A stretch of 64,000 nucleotides of DNA from NCBI GenBank assembly GCA_029582165.1, contig CM055876.1, forward strand, positions 27,845,317-27,909,316, in the 5' to 3' direction. This DNA comes from Portulaca oleracea. Taxonomy: Eukaryota; Streptophyta; Magnoliopsida; Caryophyllales; Portulacaceae. A model generated the notes under the pieces. It made no database searches. It was given only the letters and a program-made list of their open reading frames with translations, and was not told where the DNA came from. How positions within the stretch are numbered: position 1 is the first letter of the stretch; the number at the start of each line of letters is the position of its first letter. The position numbers and the translations under genes were made by a program. Below are positions 12,433-24,720 of this stretch, in pieces.

Positions 12433-13046
12433 TTAATTTTATGAGTGATTTAGGTGAGGTACATGTTACATTGGACAGTGTCCTAATTCCATTCAGACTC
12501 AAGTTTGGAAATAAATAATTATTTTCCTCATTGATACTACTTGGGCTCCAAGCAGTTGATTTCGACTAAAGTCTATTCTAGGGCTACATGGGTTTGTTAT
12601 AAATACTAGGTTGTTCAACCTAGTTTGGTGTGGTCAAATTATATGCCTCTTAGGCACCCTTATGAGATCTCTTTTTCTATTCCACTTTGAGAGCTTTTAT
12701 TATGAGATTGTAATCTCTTTATATTTCGTTACTCTTCCTTTGAGATATGTGTTTTCAATACCTACATCCCTAAATTAATTATATCTTATTCGCTTCCGCT
12801 GCAATGTTATATTCAATTTGATCCGGATTTAATTCCTAACAAGATGTCTCAAATCCGAATCTCAATCTTAACATTTAATTAATTTTATGAGTGATTTAGG
12901 TGAAATACAAGATGATTAAGATCTTAACCATCTTGTAGCAATTATATTTATCATTTTGTTACGAAATTCGATAATATATATGCAAAATGATTTACGTCTA
13001 TTTAGTTAGTAGTTACAGATAACGATAAAAAATTGGGTCGTTACAC

Positions 13047-13960
13047 TTTTGCTCTACCTATTCATCCTTTGTTTGGATGTTTTTGGCAATAACCTCTCAA
13101 GGGAGGCTGAGATAGGATGTGTCAAAGGGGTGCCAGTAGCTAGAAGCAGCCGTGAGATCACTCATTTATTCTTTGCGGACGACTCAGTCATGTTCATAGA
13201 AGTAGAGGCGAGCAAAGTGTTGAATCTCAAAGACTGTGTGGGTAAATTTTGCAGGGCTTCGGGGCAACTAATAAATATATATAAGTCGCATATGATGCTA
13301 TCCAAGAATGTCACTGAAGATTAAAGATAAGGGCTAAAGCTAGTTTTTGGATTTGGCAGACTTCTTTTAGAAATACCTTGGAGTCCAACCAACCATCTAG
13401 AGGAGCAAAATGTCACTACTGAGTTTGCTTTATGACAACATAGCCAAGCAACTCCAAAACTAGAAGGCCTCAATGTTAACAACAAGTGGGAAACTCGTGT
13501 TGATCAACGCAGTGCTTTCAACCCTAAACTAGCACATCCTCTCAGTGTACAAAGTACCTCATACACTGGCCTCTAAGATAGACAGTTTGATTTTGAATTT
13601 CTTCTGGTAGAATGGAGCAGGAAATAATTCCAAACACTGGGTCCCTATGGAAATCCTCTTCAATCCGAAAGGGATGTGGGGAATGGGACTGAGGAAGGTG
13701 CTCTGGATGAACAATACCTTACTAGTCAAACAAGCATGGTGCCTGCATGCAGGCAAATCCTAATTTGGTCCTTAGTTAAAGTCTATAAGGCAAGGTACAG
13801 GCACTGCTCACCAATCTCCATTAGGGGCTCACACAAGAAAGGTGGTTCGGCTAGGTGGAAGGGACTATGTAGAGAGGTAGAATCGGTCAAGCATCAAGTA
13901 GGAAGAAGCGTTGAAAAGAGTGCTAGGATAAAAATACCCTTCAATTTTTCAGTTTAGGCA
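13047..13960 (+). pseudogene. LINE RT fragment, second copy from the tandem duplication
   Basis: This is nearly identical to 10530-11440: FILCLDVFGNNLSREAE, THLFFADDSVMF and GQLINIYKSHMMLSKNV. It has a small deletion around 13350 (ELADFF shortened) and further stops. The fragment is bounded on the left by the copied LTR end. It is not a separate insertion. Confidence 0.87.
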
Positions 13961-14415
13961 AAAATACTACTGAACTTCAAAACTTGTCATAATTGCCACT
14001 GGAGTTTCCAATTTGATCAAAAATGCCCAAACGGACATTCGAAGAACCGTATATATGCAATTGCGGACAATTATACACATCTTGCCTCCAGATGGTTAAT
14101 AATTATCTTGAATTGTCTATATTTCACATTTTGTTAACTTTTAATAATATTCTCTAATAATTATGTATATTTATCAACTATAAGAGTAAAATACTTATTT
14201 GCTAGGTCAAAAAAATATAAATAATAGCTAACTTTATTAATCATAGTAGAAAATGTATATTTTATGCATAGTTTTATATTTATGAAAAAATATATATAAA
14301 TAAATATATTTATATTGTTTATAGGATATAATAACACTCAAAGTAATGAAACATACCTTTATAATAATTTAAATATACTTGCAATTATATTTATGAGTTA
14401 TTTAGGTGAGATACA

Positions 14416-15071
14416 TGTTGGACAGTGTCCCAATTCCATTCAGACTCAAGTTTGGAAATAAATAATTATTTTCCTCATTGATACTCCTTGGGCTTCAAGC
14501 AGTTGATTTCGAGTACTAGAAGTCTATTCTAGGGCTACTTGGGTTTGCTATAAATATTAGGTTGTTCAACCTAGTTTGGTGTGGTCAAATTATGTGCCTC
14601 TTAGGCACCCTTATGAGATCTCTTTTTCTATTCCACTTTGTGAGCTTTTATTATGAGATTGTAATCTCTTTATATCTCGTTACTCTTCCTTTGAGATATG
14701 TCTACTCTTGCTGTGCTATAACCGTTTGATTTCTTTCCTTCTTGTCTCGTTGTGTTATACAGCCGTTTGGGATGCCCTTTGTAATCTACTCCCATTGTGC
14801 TATAATTGTTTGAAATCTTTTCTTCTTGATCTCATTGTGTTATACAACCGTTTGGGATACCCTTTGTAATCTCTCTATCATAGTGAATTTTATCTTGCCT
14901 CTGTGATTTTTTTTTTCCTCGATTTGGGTTTCGACATAAAAAATCATGTCTTCATCACCACTGCATTGATCTTATTTATTTTTTTCAATACCTACATCCT
15001 TAAATTAATTATATCTTATCCGCTTCCGCTGCAATGTTATATTCAATTTGATCCGGATTTAATTCCTAACA
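14416..15071. mobile_element. Probable Ty1/copia-type LTR (complete in unit 2, deleted in unit 1)
   Basis: Seen: the sequence from tgttggacagtgtccc to ttaattcctaaca has TG...CA ends. It also contains ttttttttcctcgatttggg and tttcgacataaaaaatc near 14910-14945, a phrase common near the 3' end of plant copia LTRs. An internal repeat of about 105 bp (gttatacagccgtttggga and gttatacaaccgtttggga) occurs at 14750-14870. Related sequence in unit 1 spans about 12468-12840 with a roughly 280-bp gap. A direct repeat of about 30 bp (atgagtgatttaggtga) lies on both sides, but I found no clean 5-bp target duplication. Confidence 0.5.
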
Positions 15072-15544
15072 AGATGTCTCAAATCCGAATCTCAATCTTA
15101 ACATTTAATTAATTTTATGAGTGATTTAGGTGAAATACAAGATGGTTAAAATCTTAACTATCTTGTAGCAATTATATTTATCATTTTGTTACGAAATAAT
15201 ATATATGCAAAATGATTTATGTGTATTTAGTTAGTAGTTACAGATAACGTTAGTAGTATCATACAAGCCAAAATTCGATGTTAACATTATTAAGTGAAGT
15301 CAAAACCTCATTATTATTACAAGAGTCTTATTGAAAGCATGTCATAGCTAACCACTGCATGCATCCAGTTACGCAGCCTTAGCTGTCTGGATCGATCTCT
15401 ACTCTCCCCACCTTCCCAAATTCATACCCAACATAAGTACGTACAAGGATTAAAAACAGAAAAACCTAGCCTTAGTTCATGATGCATTGATCTTAATTGA
15501 TGGATGATTAGCGAACCCATGCATGCATTATCTAACTAAGTTAA

Positions 15545-17576
15545 TTAAAACCTGCCACCCTTGGAAGCCCTGAGTGGGGAGAGGAAGAAAGACTCGTGCT
15601 GCCTGTTGAACTTGAGCTTTTGAGCCTCGGAGCGGGAGATTTGGAAAGCGTTGGTCAGGACTTGGAGCGGCATTGCTCTGAACACGGACGTGTACCCTAC
15701 GATTTGGCTCACCATGGGGCTGTTTGAGGTCTTGTAAACCACGTACTCGAACCCATTGCTTCCTGCCTTCAATGTACATGTGAAGTATTGTGGCACCACG
15801 AACATCTCACCTTCCCTCACTCTCTCGTCCATCAAAGTCTGCCCATTGCTTCCTACCACCTGCACGTGCGCTTCTCCCCGTGTCACGTATGCAATGCCGT
15901 GGCTTCTTATGTCCCAGTTTGGTGTCTCCACTGCATTCTGCGCATTTTTCAACCATTAATTATCTTATCGGGTTATGATACGTGTCTTGCCCCAAGACAC
16001 TGCTTAAATGTATTCTTCTTTATAAAATCAATACTTATTATCATTTTTAACCCTAATTTTTTGACTGATACTATTAATTATCAATTATAAGAAGCTTGGA
16101 ATGTGTTGTCTATGCCAACAATTAAAATTGACACCCTAACGAATGAACCCCATCCGTCGGGCATATTTTAGACGTCTTTTTGTAAATTTTAAAAAATATA
16201 GATAAATGTGTGATTTTATACAATTTATATAGTTATAGAAGTTAATCATATAGTTATAGAAGTTAATCATGTAACTTTTTTCTAATTTAATTTATAAATA
16301 TATATGTTTTTTTACAGTGACAAGACACATAATATGTCTTGTATGAGATATTTATCATTTTCCTTATCTTATTTCTTTGGCTATTGTTCATGTTAAGTCC
16401 GATCAATGAAGTTATAAAAGACATACCGGGAACATGTGTCCTTTCTGGATGCTCATGTCCAAGTACCTAAGAATGGGGAGCTTCTGCTGGTTGACGAGGT
16501 TCAACCTTCCACCCTGACGAGAGTAAAAATCAGCCTCTCTGCGAGTGTCAAGGCTGTGACGAATCTTCATGGTGCAGATGGTCTCATCCAACCCATTGCT
16601 GGCAGTCTCAACATCGAGCCCCATGTACCTGGTCCTCCTGCGGTAGTACTCCTCGTCCTCATCATGTGGGCCCATGTCAGGGGACAGCATCCTCATCTGT
16701 CCCTTCTCGACCCGGATAATGAGGGTCCGGTCCTGGGTCTGCTGCATCCTCCTGATGAGGTCAACGGGGACGTTGAATGCCTCGGCCAGCAACTCTGGGT
16801 CGAAGGGGGCGAAGATGTTCTGGAACTGGTTCTGGAAGCGCTCTCTGCCGCGGATGCCCCTCAGGGACGGCTGGGCAGCCCCGGAAAGTCCGCCGGCCAG
16901 GAAGAAGGAGCGGAAGCTCTGGTCGAGCTGGTTGGAGGGGTTGTTGAGGTCGTGGACGATGACTGCCACGATGGGCTCGTTGCCGTCGTTGTAGCACCAG
17001 TGGACTGTGCCAGCAGGGATAGCCACCACGTCACCACTACGGAAGCGGTGGACCTTCTGGTGGAGATCCTCTTCTCCGGTGAATCCGGGACGTTCCTCTT
17101 CTTCACCGCGGAAACCTTGCTTTCCGGTGGAGTGGTATGTCTCGGGACACCCTGGGAATGACACTCCCATCAAACCTTCACCTGCATTGTTGTATACGTC
17201 AATCAATCACTAGTTAGTACATCATGATTGAAGACTACATTAAATTGATGCATAAAAGTGTGAGCAAAAGTGAACCTTGTTGGATGTAGATGAGGCGAGG
17301 GAAGGGAAGGAACTTGGGAAGAGCAAGAGAGTTGGGCTGGATGGTGACCCTCATGGCCTGAATTCCAGTGCATTGATACTGCTCCTCATTCTCATTCCAC
17401 ATCTCAATAAGTCCTCCTTCGCACTCGATCCTCTCTTGGGGCTGGCTGGCAGTGAGCCGATTGATCCGGCATTGCTGGGCGCTGTAGCTCAGCCTCTTCT
17501 CCGACAGCTGACCCACTGCACTTGCCACCATCAGGCAAAGCCATATTCCTGCAACCAGCTGCTTATTATTAGCCAT
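15545..17576 (-). CDS. 11S globulin (legumin-type) seed storage protein
   Basis: Coding exons (minus strand): 17576-17276, 17181-16427 and 15937-15545, 1449 nt and 482 residues, with GT-AG introns. Seen: an N-terminal signal peptide of about 22 residues (hydrophobic GIWLCLMVASAVG). Two cupin halves follow. Expected cysteines are in QQCRIN and YQCTG (intrachain) and PGCPETY (residue 112) and ETIC (303, interchain). The asparaginyl cleavage site NGLDETIC falls at N296-G297. Known: 11S globulins are made in developing seed, cut into acidic and basic chains by vacuolar processing enzyme, and stored as hexamers. The glutamate-rich variable region before the cleavage site is short. Only two introns are present where three are canonical. 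The frame is intact, and the promoter has a TATA box and RY element. Confidence 0.96.
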
Positions 17577-17656
17577 GGCTAGCTAGATAGTTAAACTCAA
17601 TTTGAGAGGGAATAGAAGGGTGTAGTTTGAAGGGAATGTGGCGGTGGAGGAGCTCC

Positions 17657-17663
17657 ATTTATA
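17657..17663 (-). promoter_or_regulatory. TATA box of the 11S globulin gene
   Basis: The minus strand reads tataaat about 80 bp upstream of the globulin ATG, which places the transcription start at roughly 17625-17635. Confidence 0.8.
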
Positions 17664-17727
17664 GGGAGGATGGAGCTCAGGACAGACAAAGCAGGTGTCC
17701 CGGCGGCGTGGTTGTCGCATAACATGG

Positions 17728-17735
17728 CATGCATG
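17728..17735 (-). promoter_or_regulatory. RY repeat (legumin box core)
   Basis: The palindrome CATGCATG sits about 65 bp upstream of the TATA box. In legumin promoters this element is bound by B3 factors of the ABI3/FUS3 group and gives seed-specific expression. A nearby acgtg core at about 17756-17760 could be a companion ABRE-like site. The sequence match is exact; the function is inferred from the family. Confidence 0.8.
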
Positions 17736-18055
17736 CAATTCCAGATTGAGTTGGTAACGTGTGGGGTGCTTCGTTTGGTGTCAAATACCTTCTGGCTTTT
17801 GCCATACATTTGGCTTCAGCTTCTCTCCTCTTTTTTGGGCATATACTCCAATTCTACATGCAAGTTCTCACTTGTTAATTAAATACTACCTTCAGGCTAC
17901 TGTGTCAAAAAATATACTCCACATTTTGAGTTTGTGATTTCATCAATGTCTAACGAGATTTAGCTTAACTATAATAATTACTTTACTATACGATCAGTCT
18001 TATTTATCATTCCGCTAATGGATATTAATAGCCAAATAATAACCTTCACCAACAA

Positions 18056-18129
18056 GCTCTTGTAGCTCAGTTGGTTAGAGCACCCGTTTAGTAAGCGGGA
18101 GGTCTTGAGTTCGACTCTCAACAAGAGCA
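18056..18129 (+). tRNA. tRNA-Thr (anticodon AGT)
   Basis: Seen: acceptor stem gctcttg pairs with caagagc (18122-18128), with discriminator base a at 18129. The D arm is tagctcagttggttagagca. The anticodon stem cccgt/gcggg encloses loop ttagtaa, giving AGT (read as IGU in the mature tRNA). The T arm contains gttcgactc. There is no intron and no encoded CCA. A T run just after it (atttttg) is a Pol III terminator, and upstream caacaa resembles the plant CAA motif. Confidence 0.96.
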
Positions 18130-18792
18130 TTTTTGTCTAGTTTTGGACTTTTGGTGACCCAGGAAAGTTTTGCATAAAGCCCGAGTATCGAAGCATCTTT
18201 GGCAACGTTTTTTGCTTTTTGTGTACAAACCTGTGTACCGAGACTAATTGCGCACTTTTTGCTTATATGATTTCAAACTACTCTGTGAGACAAACTTCCC
18301 TACATTCATAAATTAATAATTCCAAAACCCATCATTTAACCGTGTCCCTATGCACTAAAATAAATGGCAGGTCATTATTTGTCCTGAACATTTGATATAA
18401 CGGCAGGGGTAATGATCTAGGAGAAAACCTGATGGGATTTCCGATCAAAGGAGTAATGGAATAAGCATTTACAGGGAAATTGAAAACAAAAATGCCTGAA
18501 TTTCATTGAGAAAAGTACCCTCTAATACAAGTTACAAACTCTTTGAATCTTTGTTCGACCAGACACAAACTCAACTTGGAAACACTAAAACGTTCCAAAT
18601 ACAGAGATCATGTCAATTCAATTGGCACCAAATAGGAGAAGTCAAATTATACACACATCATTGGCATCATTTACGGGACCTCCTATACAGGATACCTTTG
18701 ACCGGGCTACAATATGCTGCATCAGAACCGATATAGGATTCAATCATCTGTAGTTTTGTGCACTAATGGAGGTATATTCTCAATCCACAATG
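18130..18792. other. Intergenic and SLU7 3' UTR
   Basis: The interval lies between the tRNA and the SLU7 stop codon. The right part (from about 18480) probably contains the SLU7 3' untranslated region, transcribed leftward. No other gene is visible. Confidence 0.5.
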
Positions 18793-21700
18793 TCAATGCA
18801 GGAAGTCCTTCATCGGATCATCATGGTGGATTTTCTTTAATCTGTATGCCTCCATTTCTTCCTGGGACACTTCATCGTTGTAATTGACGTTGTATTTCCT
18901 CTTTCTCTCATCCTTCTCTTCTCTCCTCTTTTCATCCTCCTGAATAAAAGGTGACAAAGCATGTGAGAGTCGTGCAGAATGCCATTCACTTTTGACATGA
19001 AGGGAATCATAGTTCGGGGACATTATGTGTTTTGCGCTCCATCAAAAACTAATTGTGCATTTGGGATTTGTGGAAACAAAGGGATGAGGCTATGACACTG
19101 AAAAGAAGATCAGTATGTGTGTGTTTGTTATGTAGATAGATAAGTACCTTTTTGAGAGCTTCAGCCAGTTTCTTCTGGTCCAGGACCAGGTCTTCTGGCA
19201 CGTCTGTTCCCCAATTAGCAAGCTTTTTCTCCTCAGTAGGTACTGGCTTTTCTGTTGTCACGGGCAGAAACTTAAGTCAGCATATACTGTAGTAGAAATA
19301 TGAAAATATATTATACATACCCGAAGGATTGAAATTCAAGCAAGCAACTAGCCAAATTATCTCCAGCAAAATAACTAAACCTGGAGCATGTGTACAAACC
19401 TTCAGAGGCTGCTTTACGTGCAAGATTAGCTTTCATAAGCTCCCCAGATGCTTCTGCAGCCTCGATTCCAGCAGCACCCGTACAATAGCTGTTCCGAATT
19501 GTTTGCCTGCAGCATTTGTAACCCCATTGGAAGTCTTTCCACCATGAACCCCATACACTTGTGTGGTTATTGATATACACGTCTTCTTCGTATTTGCTTC
19601 TGGGAAGCACAGTCTCCTGGTGGTGGTACAAGCATATGTCAGATAAGAAGATAAACAGAGGTAAAACGTGATCAGAGCATTTTCATCTTCTTCCACCAAA
19701 CAGCTTGGGAACAAGCGGAAACAAAGGATACATACCTGTCCCTTTATTATCCGACCAGCACGGTCATATTCAACTTGTCTTTCACTTTGACCCAGAAGAA
19801 GTTCCTGGGGAATCTCCTCTTGAGTTGCAGCATTGCCGTACTTCTCCATGATAGTCTCTTTCAAGTGGGACTTCAACTTCTCTTTATTCATTTTGAAGTT
19901 CTTGTACAGCAGCTCAGCTTGAGATGGAGCTGCCTGCATGTGAACATCTTGCCCCCTCTCAAATGCTTCCCAAGCATGTAAATTGAGCTGTTGGAACTCC
20001 AAAGCTTGACCACTGAGTCTGTTATGATTATCACCCTACATTTGCAACAAAAACACGTTGGGTCAAACCAACATTATACACACACACACACACACACATA
20101 TGTATGTATGTGAGTGTAAAACAAATAACGAAAAATGCAATAACAGTAATTGGAAACAAAAACCTGGAAAGTAAACTCCTTTCATGTGCAAGGAATACTT
20201 ACAGCATAGAACTTTTCATTTGGATCAGCATCAGGAAGAGGATCCTCACGCATGGATCGTGTCTTGGGATCGTAGTAAGCAGAATTGACATCGAGATTCA
20301 AAAGATACTTTGCCGTATCCTCCCTAATTCGCAGGTTCCTATAACACTCAAAAGTGTCAAAGTTAGAATATCTCAAGCGTGCTTAGATTAAGCAAGTAGC
20401 AGTGTAGCAGCCAGAAATTTCAGAAATCACACATCTATTATAACTTTTCAGTTTTCCCTAGCATGCGATCAACATTTGAATTGTGGCAGTGCCCTGGGTG
20501 TGTAACCAGGGGTGTGTAACCAGTTAAAAGGTAATACATACACAGAACATGTCTAGGCGGCTAAAATAAACTGAATCTAGAGAAGCCATGAATGCGGCAT
20601 AAAGTACATACCTTACAGTTCCAGTACTTCCACCACCAGTTGTACGGACTCGCTTTTCAACCTTGGCAAAGTCCATCTGCTTGCTCTCATCAACCTTCGC
20701 CTCATCAACTTTTAAAGCATCATCATCATCATCACTAGAGCCACCATCCTCACCCACTTTATTGTTCTTCTCCTCAAGCTTCTTCAACTGCTGCTCCTTA
20801 AGGTATTTTTTCCTGGCTTCCTCCTTTGCCTCATATCTGTGGATGACATATGCATAACTTGCAGGATCAAAACCATTCCATCTATCACGTTTTCCATCAT
20901 AATCCAGCTCAAACTCCTCGATTATTTCATCAGCAGCAATGCGCTTCCCTGTCCATTTTGCCCCAATTTTCCGAGGTCTCTCCATACATGACTTTGCATC
21001 ATGCGTCATGGCTCCACAACTGAAGCACATAAGTCAGACAGGTCAAGAATAAGTGGCAGATCATGGTTAGAATAAGCCACATAGGATACCCTAAATGCGA
21101 AAGTCAACAAATGTGACTTTCAAAAAAGGATGGTTGCATGGAACTAAGCTTTAAGAACCTTTAAGGTGGATATTAAGAACATTGGAATGGATCTCTAAGG
21201 TAGATTTATCGAAGCCAGAGTCACTTTGTGCACCCAAAACAAAGCTATTGTATCCAGTATTCAGGATTCTTCCAAAATCTACAATGTAAATAAATAAATT
21301 CTGTTAGGATTCATTGGTCTCCCATAAGTTCTGCCCGAGGATAAAGTCCAAAACACATGATTTTCAGAATCTCCTGAGAAATAATGGTATGAAAAGTTCT
21401 CAAAAAATGAATATATGATAATACAAACCCCTCAAAGAAGTCTATGATAATTAGGACCATTATAAATTGTTCCCTACTATATGATGCCCTTTTTAGATGT
21501 TGTTAAAACACATATCAAAATCAAAACGATAGAGGATATGAAGCTACCAGGCACTATGGTTGTAGAGCTCCTAAAGTTCAAACTTTACATATGTCATCAT
21601 ACTAGGATTTTATGATGCCGGTTAGTGTCACTTAAGTAAAACTTTCCAATGACCAAGCAGCCATCACAAAACCCTCAGCTTCTGTTTAGCTAATATGCAG

Positions 21701-22982
21701 GGATTTTCAGAAAACATATTACATATGCACCAGTTGCAACATGCCATCATTCCCAAAACAACAGCATTAAAGAGCTCCACTCAAATGCACAGGAATGAAA
21801 ACATTCAGAGTTAAAGGGTATTCACTTACTTTTCACAGGCTCCCTTTCGGTATCTGTCAGCTTGAAAACCCCTTTGACCTCTGTTATACCAGGATTTTGT
21901 GTAATTAGGGTCGGACTTCCATTTCCTTTGATGTTTCAAACTCTGCAGATCATACAAGAGAAGAATACTTGTAAACATTCAGCCCTGTGAAAGCATTACA
22001 AAATAGAAATAGGGAAAACTAGACAGGAGTAGAAAACGTACAGGTTTGTTTGAATTCAAATACCAAGGAGCAGAGGACATGTACTGTGGAATATGAGGGT
22101 TAATTTCTTTTCCATCCTCATCAACTTCAGCTGGCGCAAGCCCAGCTTTACGAGCTTCCTCTAATTCCAGCTGCTTTCTGTGGTCTTCCCTAGACTTAAA
22201 TGACACTGCAAGAATAACAAATGCATTTTCATGAAATTCACATCATTGAGAATAGAGTAAAAAGCATAAACTGATAGTAACACATTGTAGATCTAGAAGA
22301 TAAAGTCCTGAAAGTTATTTCAGAACTTAGCAACTCCACTCCATGTATGGTATACTTACAAATGAATGTCACAAGACCCAAATAAAGCGATTGATCGATA
22401 ATTGGATGAAGATTTAGTTATAATCAGTTTACTAACAAATCACATTCCCATCCCCCGCAATCAGTCATTATTTGACACTCAAATCCACAATCGAGAATTC
22501 TTAGCTCAATCTTGTACACCATCATTCACGTCTATAATCTTGAATATTCTATCAAACCAACAAGTTAGATCCTTCATGGACTACTACAGACCTACAGACC
22601 AACATCAACCAATCCAATAACCAAGCGATCATTAAAAACGGTACGAAAAAGAGAATTGTTGCGAAGGAAATCCTAATATTCACATGGCGGAAGCTAGGCG
22701 ATAAAACTGGCGCAAGTACATAACAGAGGAAAACCCAAAAAAGGCATCCCATACAACAATCAAATAAGAATTAACATGAACCTGAACTATAAACCCAAGT
22801 AGAACACGATTATTCCGCCATAACAGCAAGAGGAAAAACAAATTTTATCAAATCCACACAACGCAATGTGATACATCATGCACATTGAATCAAAATCGAC
22901 AAAAGAAAAAACGCAAGATTTCACAACATTTGACGCAGAGTAAAGGAGAATGTGATAAACACAAACCTGAAGCGGTCGCCAT
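18793..22982 (-). CDS. SLU7: Pre-mRNA-splicing factor SLU7
   Basis: Nine coding exons on the minus strand: 22982-22967, 22205-22042, 21942-21830, 21019-20612, 20338-20203, 20035-19736, 19616-19400, 19251-19148 and 18939-18793. They total 1605 nt and 534 residues, all with GT-AG borders and consistent phases. Seen: the start [16 protein letters not shown]; a CCHC zinc knuckle [14 protein letters not shown] (residues 96-109, split by an intron); an acidic DDDDD stretch; [15 protein letters not shown] and [10 protein letters not shown]; and the C-terminal [20 protein letters not shown]. Known: SLU7 is a nuclear second-step splicing factor that helps hold the 3' splice site choice. The length matches plant orthologues. 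The gene is intact. The first exon carries only 16 coding bases. Confidence 0.96.
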
Positions 22983-23322
22983 TGTCTTAAGATCGCAATT
23001 AGGGATAAGCAAGCTTTAATTCGCAAATTGAAGATGAGTTTCCGACGAGCCGAAGGTTTTAATTTGGCGTCTGTGCGTCGAAGGTGCTAGAAGGAAGAGA
23101 GAGAAGAAAAAAAAAAGGCAGTTTATATACCCCTTGGTTTCGTGAGGATTTATAACGACAACGATAAGTAGTTATGACGGTTTTATACCCGGATCTCAAA
23201 GAGGTTGCAGTCGGGTGGGCTGACCCAATAACTATTTGGGCTAAACTTGGATCTCAGGTTGGTCTCACGCCACATGATAATTTGGGCTGATGAGGCCTTT
23301 TCACGTATGCACCTTTTTAAAT
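22983..23322. promoter_or_regulatory. SLU7 5' UTR and promoter region
   Basis: This lies upstream of the SLU7 start. A purine-rich block (gaaggaagagagagaagaaa, about 23085-23110) is likely leader sequence, and tttatatac in the plus strand near 23122 might be part of a promoter. The left edge of an inverted-repeat element follows at 23323, so the compact promoter is at most about 340 bp before repeat DNA starts. Confidence 0.5.
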
Positions 23323-24304
23323 AGGGTTATTGACCTTAAAGGATAGACCCAAGAAGAAAATTGATAATGAATGACTAGCAGGATAATAAAGTCTCAAATT
23401 ATAAAATATATGGGAATTACTAAGGTTGATATGGAATGGTTTTTTTGTTTTGAATTTTTTTTTTCTTGAGCTGTTTTGGAAATTTTACACCAAAAATATT
23501 TTCATGTATTATTCAAGTTGTAACCAGGATTATTAAAGTTGTAATCGTGACACTTAGTATACCAATTAAATATTCAACCACGACAGAATTTCAACAATGG
23601 TGGTGCTCCCCTCCAAAATTGCTCTCCTATCAAATCATTCTCATCAAAAATCAAACAAAAAAAAAAAACTCATTACTATCTTCAACCAAAGAAAAGAAAA
23701 GTTGCATATGAAATTTGTTTTGTAATTTCAAACACCTTCAATTTCAGTACATAGTATTATATATCATCTCACGTCACCCAATTTGTTGATTATATTCAAT
23801 GTTCTTTTATAAACATTGCCCTCTCTCTCTTAAACTCCAAAACAGAAGCACGGTGTCGGTTTTTCAAATACGATCCATCTACGTTGGATGTGTGTTTAAT
23901 TAAGTTTGAGGAGTGTGTGTAACTAACTAATTGTGTACATCTAAATCTAACAATATGAGACATAGAATAAGGGCTCCTGTTGCTACTGCTGGTGGTGGTA
24001 TATTTCCATTCACAGCGAGGCAACAGGAAGAATTGGAGTACCAACTCTTGCTTTCTAAGTACATATACTTGAAATTATGTTTGTAGCTAAAGTGGCATGA
24101 GGGTGGGAGGTTTAACCTTCCCACCAGGATTCGTTTCCTGGTGACCATAATTTCTTTGGTGAAATTGTTGGTGTCCTTGGTAAGCTTTTTATGAGCCTCA
24201 TAGTGGTGTACTCTCCACCCCCACCCTTTTGAAATTTGGTATACCTACTAGGTTCTCCCTAAGGTAGGGGACTTAGTAGGTGGTTTGATTTACCAATGTA
24301 AAAC

Positions 24305-24336
<32 letters not shown>

Positions 24337-24705
24337 AGTTTTTTTTTATTTATTGATGAGAATGAATTGATGGGAGAAAATTGACTGAAAATGGATATGG
24401 AGTGGAGTCCATTGTTGAAATTATATCGTGGTTGAATAATTAATGGGTGCACTCAACATCAAACTATATTTACAATTCAATAATTCATGGTTTTACTTAA
24501 TGGCAAGCCATGACTACAACTTGAATAATCCATGACAATTTTTGGCCTAAAATTTCCAAAACAGCTCAGAAAAAAAATTTAAAAAAATGTCATGTCGTGT
24601 CAGTTTTGGTGGCCCCCACATATTTTACCATTTGAGATCCCATTGTTTTCTTAATCCTTCATGGTCAATTTACTTCTTGGGCCATCGTTTGGGTTCAATA
24701 ACCCT
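23323..24705. mobile_element. Long-TIR non-autonomous DNA element, about 1.38 kb
   Basis: Seen: the left end agggttattgaccttaaagg and the right end (reverse complement agggttattgaacccaaacg) are inverted. The similarity continues inward through cccaagaag and on to the pairs ctgttttggaaattt, ttattcaagttgta and attattcaaccacga. This gives arms of about 280-300 bp at 23323-23610 and 24400-24705. The middle holds a SINE-like sequence. There is no transposase frame, and the flanks show no clear target duplication. The termini match those of the neighbouring foldback element. Confidence 0.72.
24084..24334 (+). mobile_element. Probable tRNA-derived SINE with (AAT)n tail
   Basis: Seen: agctaaagtggcatgagggt followed by gggaggtttaaccttccc and a B-box-like gattcgtttcc (about 24126-24136). 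After this comes a body of about 200 bp and a tail of nine or ten aat units at 24306-24334. Known: plant SINEs combine Pol III A/B boxes at the head with a short simple-repeat tail. The A box is only approximate and no target duplication is obvious. Confidence 0.6.
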
Positions 24706-24720
24706 CCCTACATAGATACT

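Larger units (their letters stand above)
10511..13027. repeat. Tandem duplication, unit 1
   Basis: This unit starts with the last bases of the solo LTR (attgggtcgttaca). It then contains the LINE RT fragment, an AT-rich stretch, and a copia-like LTR segment, and ends at cagataacg. The same order recurs directly downstream from 13028. Unit 1 carries an extra MITE (11878-12432) and lacks roughly 280 bp of the LTR-like segment relative to unit 2. Confidence 0.85.
13028..15247. repeat. Tandem duplication, unit 2
   Basis: The junction reads cagataacgataaaaaattgggtcgttaca (13019-13049 region). It joins the end of unit 1 to a second copy of the solo-LTR terminus. The unit ends at the second cagataacg (about 15240-15248), where unique flank begins. 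Compared with unit 1 it has no MITE and keeps a longer LTR-like segment. Base differences are scattered at a few percent. Confidence 0.85.

Noticed and set aside
16436..17161. Long open frame (241 codons) on the plus strand
   Set aside because: It is the antisense of globulin exon 2; the minus-strand product has clear 11S globulin motifs and splice sites.
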